Below, piece after piece: positions 63,750 through 64,000 of a stretch of DNA of 64,000 bases (position 1 is the stretch's first letter; every line of letters starts with the position of its first letter). The stretch lies in assembly GCA_021404565.1 (NCBI GenBank), contig JAAWWF010000006.1:62001-126000 (forward strand). The letters are read 5' to 3'. The translations under genes were made by a program, and so were the position numbers. Under the pieces are notes generated by a model. It ran no database searches, was not told the DNA's origin, and saw only the letters and a list, made by a program, of their open reading frames with translations. The DNA is from Roseivirga sp. (lineage in GTDB: Bacteria > Bacteroidota > Bacteroidia > Cytophagales > Cyclobacteriaceae).

Positions 63750-64000
63750 ATGGCTTACGATATACAAGAAATACTCAAAGAGCGCATTTTGGTGCTGGAT
63801 GGTGCCATGGGTACTATGATCCAGCGCCATAGCCTGGAAGAGGAAGACTTTCGCGGAGAAAGATTCAAAGATCATAATTCACCCCTTAAAGGAAATAATG
63901 ATCTGCTTTCCATTACCCGTCCCGATATCATCAAAGAAATTCACGGACTCTATTACGAAGCCGGGGCAGATATTGCTGAGACTAACACCTTCAGCGGCAC
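63750..64000 (+). CDS. metH: Methionine synthase MetH, N-terminal homocysteine-binding domain (cut by window edge)
   Basis: The 83 visible residues from ATG 63750 ([12 protein letters not shown]) match the start of cobalamin-dependent methionine synthase: [33 protein letters not shown], and [16 protein letters not shown]. Whether the protein is full-length or only a split homocysteine methyltransferase subunit cannot be seen. Control by the upstream SAM riboswitch fits the function. Confidence 0.93.
   Translation, partial: MAYDIQEILKERILVLDGAMGTMIQRHSLEEEDFRGERFKDHNSPLKGNNDLLSITRPDIIKEIHGLYYEAGADIAETNTFSG

Overview
The window looks like a chromosomal segment of a free-living marine or soil-type Bacteroidota, most likely order Cytophagales. 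The pointers are a type IX secretion sorting tail on a giant secreted protein, many SPII lipoproteins, no Shine-Dalgarno leaders, a few TAnnTTTG-type -7 boxes, membrane-anchored AraC and LytTR regulators, an ECF sigma/anti-sigma/DUF4252 trio, CoA-binding, PTH2-like and TruA-like families common in this phylum, and a split proton-translocating transhydrogenase. Species cannot be fixed from the sequence alone.

Layout. 1-2722: pnt transhydrogenase operon, cut by the left edge. 2790-16414: mixed housekeeping and envelope genes: GNAT, a small lipoprotein, a T9SS-exported G8/beta-helix protein, AraC regulator, YfcC-type carrier, ECF sigma operon, TruA-like pseudouridine synthase, hydrolase, LytTR regulator, DUF1080 lipoprotein. 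16560-32998: Tat-exported multicopper oxidase, MATE pump, AraC regulator, CPBP protease, MacB/FtsX permease, RapA-like SNF2 ATPase, amidohydrolase, and an unusual secreted VOC-VOC-cytochrome c-cytochrome c-rhodanese fusion. 33097-34288: an AT-rich RelA/SpoT-domain gene whose stop codon lies inside an attC-like structure, so it looks like a single integron-type cassette. 34741-38975: glutaryl-CoA-dehydrogenase-like gene divergent from tryptophan 2,3-dioxygenase, an intergenic repeat, and a COG2509 FAD dehydrogenase.

38976-45400 is the most striking accessory region, markedly AT-rich. It holds a two-gene operon: an EAD-caspase, then a membrane histidine kinase fused to a Roc-COR GTPase and a C-terminal EAD. 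It ends next to a 30-codon remnant of the 3' end of a FAD dehydrogenase paralogue, so the operon sits between two divergent copies of the same gene end. A convergent 591-aa pentapeptide/beta-helix-like protein with an N-terminal Cys/His cluster lies beyond. I read the operon as a regulated conflict or cell-suicide module: kinase/GTPase as sensor-switch, EAD-EAD contact as adaptor, caspase as effector. This is inference from domain architecture.

45601-64000 returns to core genome: hydrolase, a frameshifted AAC(3)-like GNAT pseudogene, a BNR-GH105 fusion enzyme, a membrane protein plus XRE regulator pair, PTH2-like protein, polyprenyl diphosphate synthase, membrane MutS-like ATPase, thioredoxin-fold protein, CoA-binding protein, gyrB, the convergent pair ppk1 and ppx, a three-gene envelope operon preceded by two identical-type dyads, and a SAM-I riboswitch in front of metH, which runs off the right edge.
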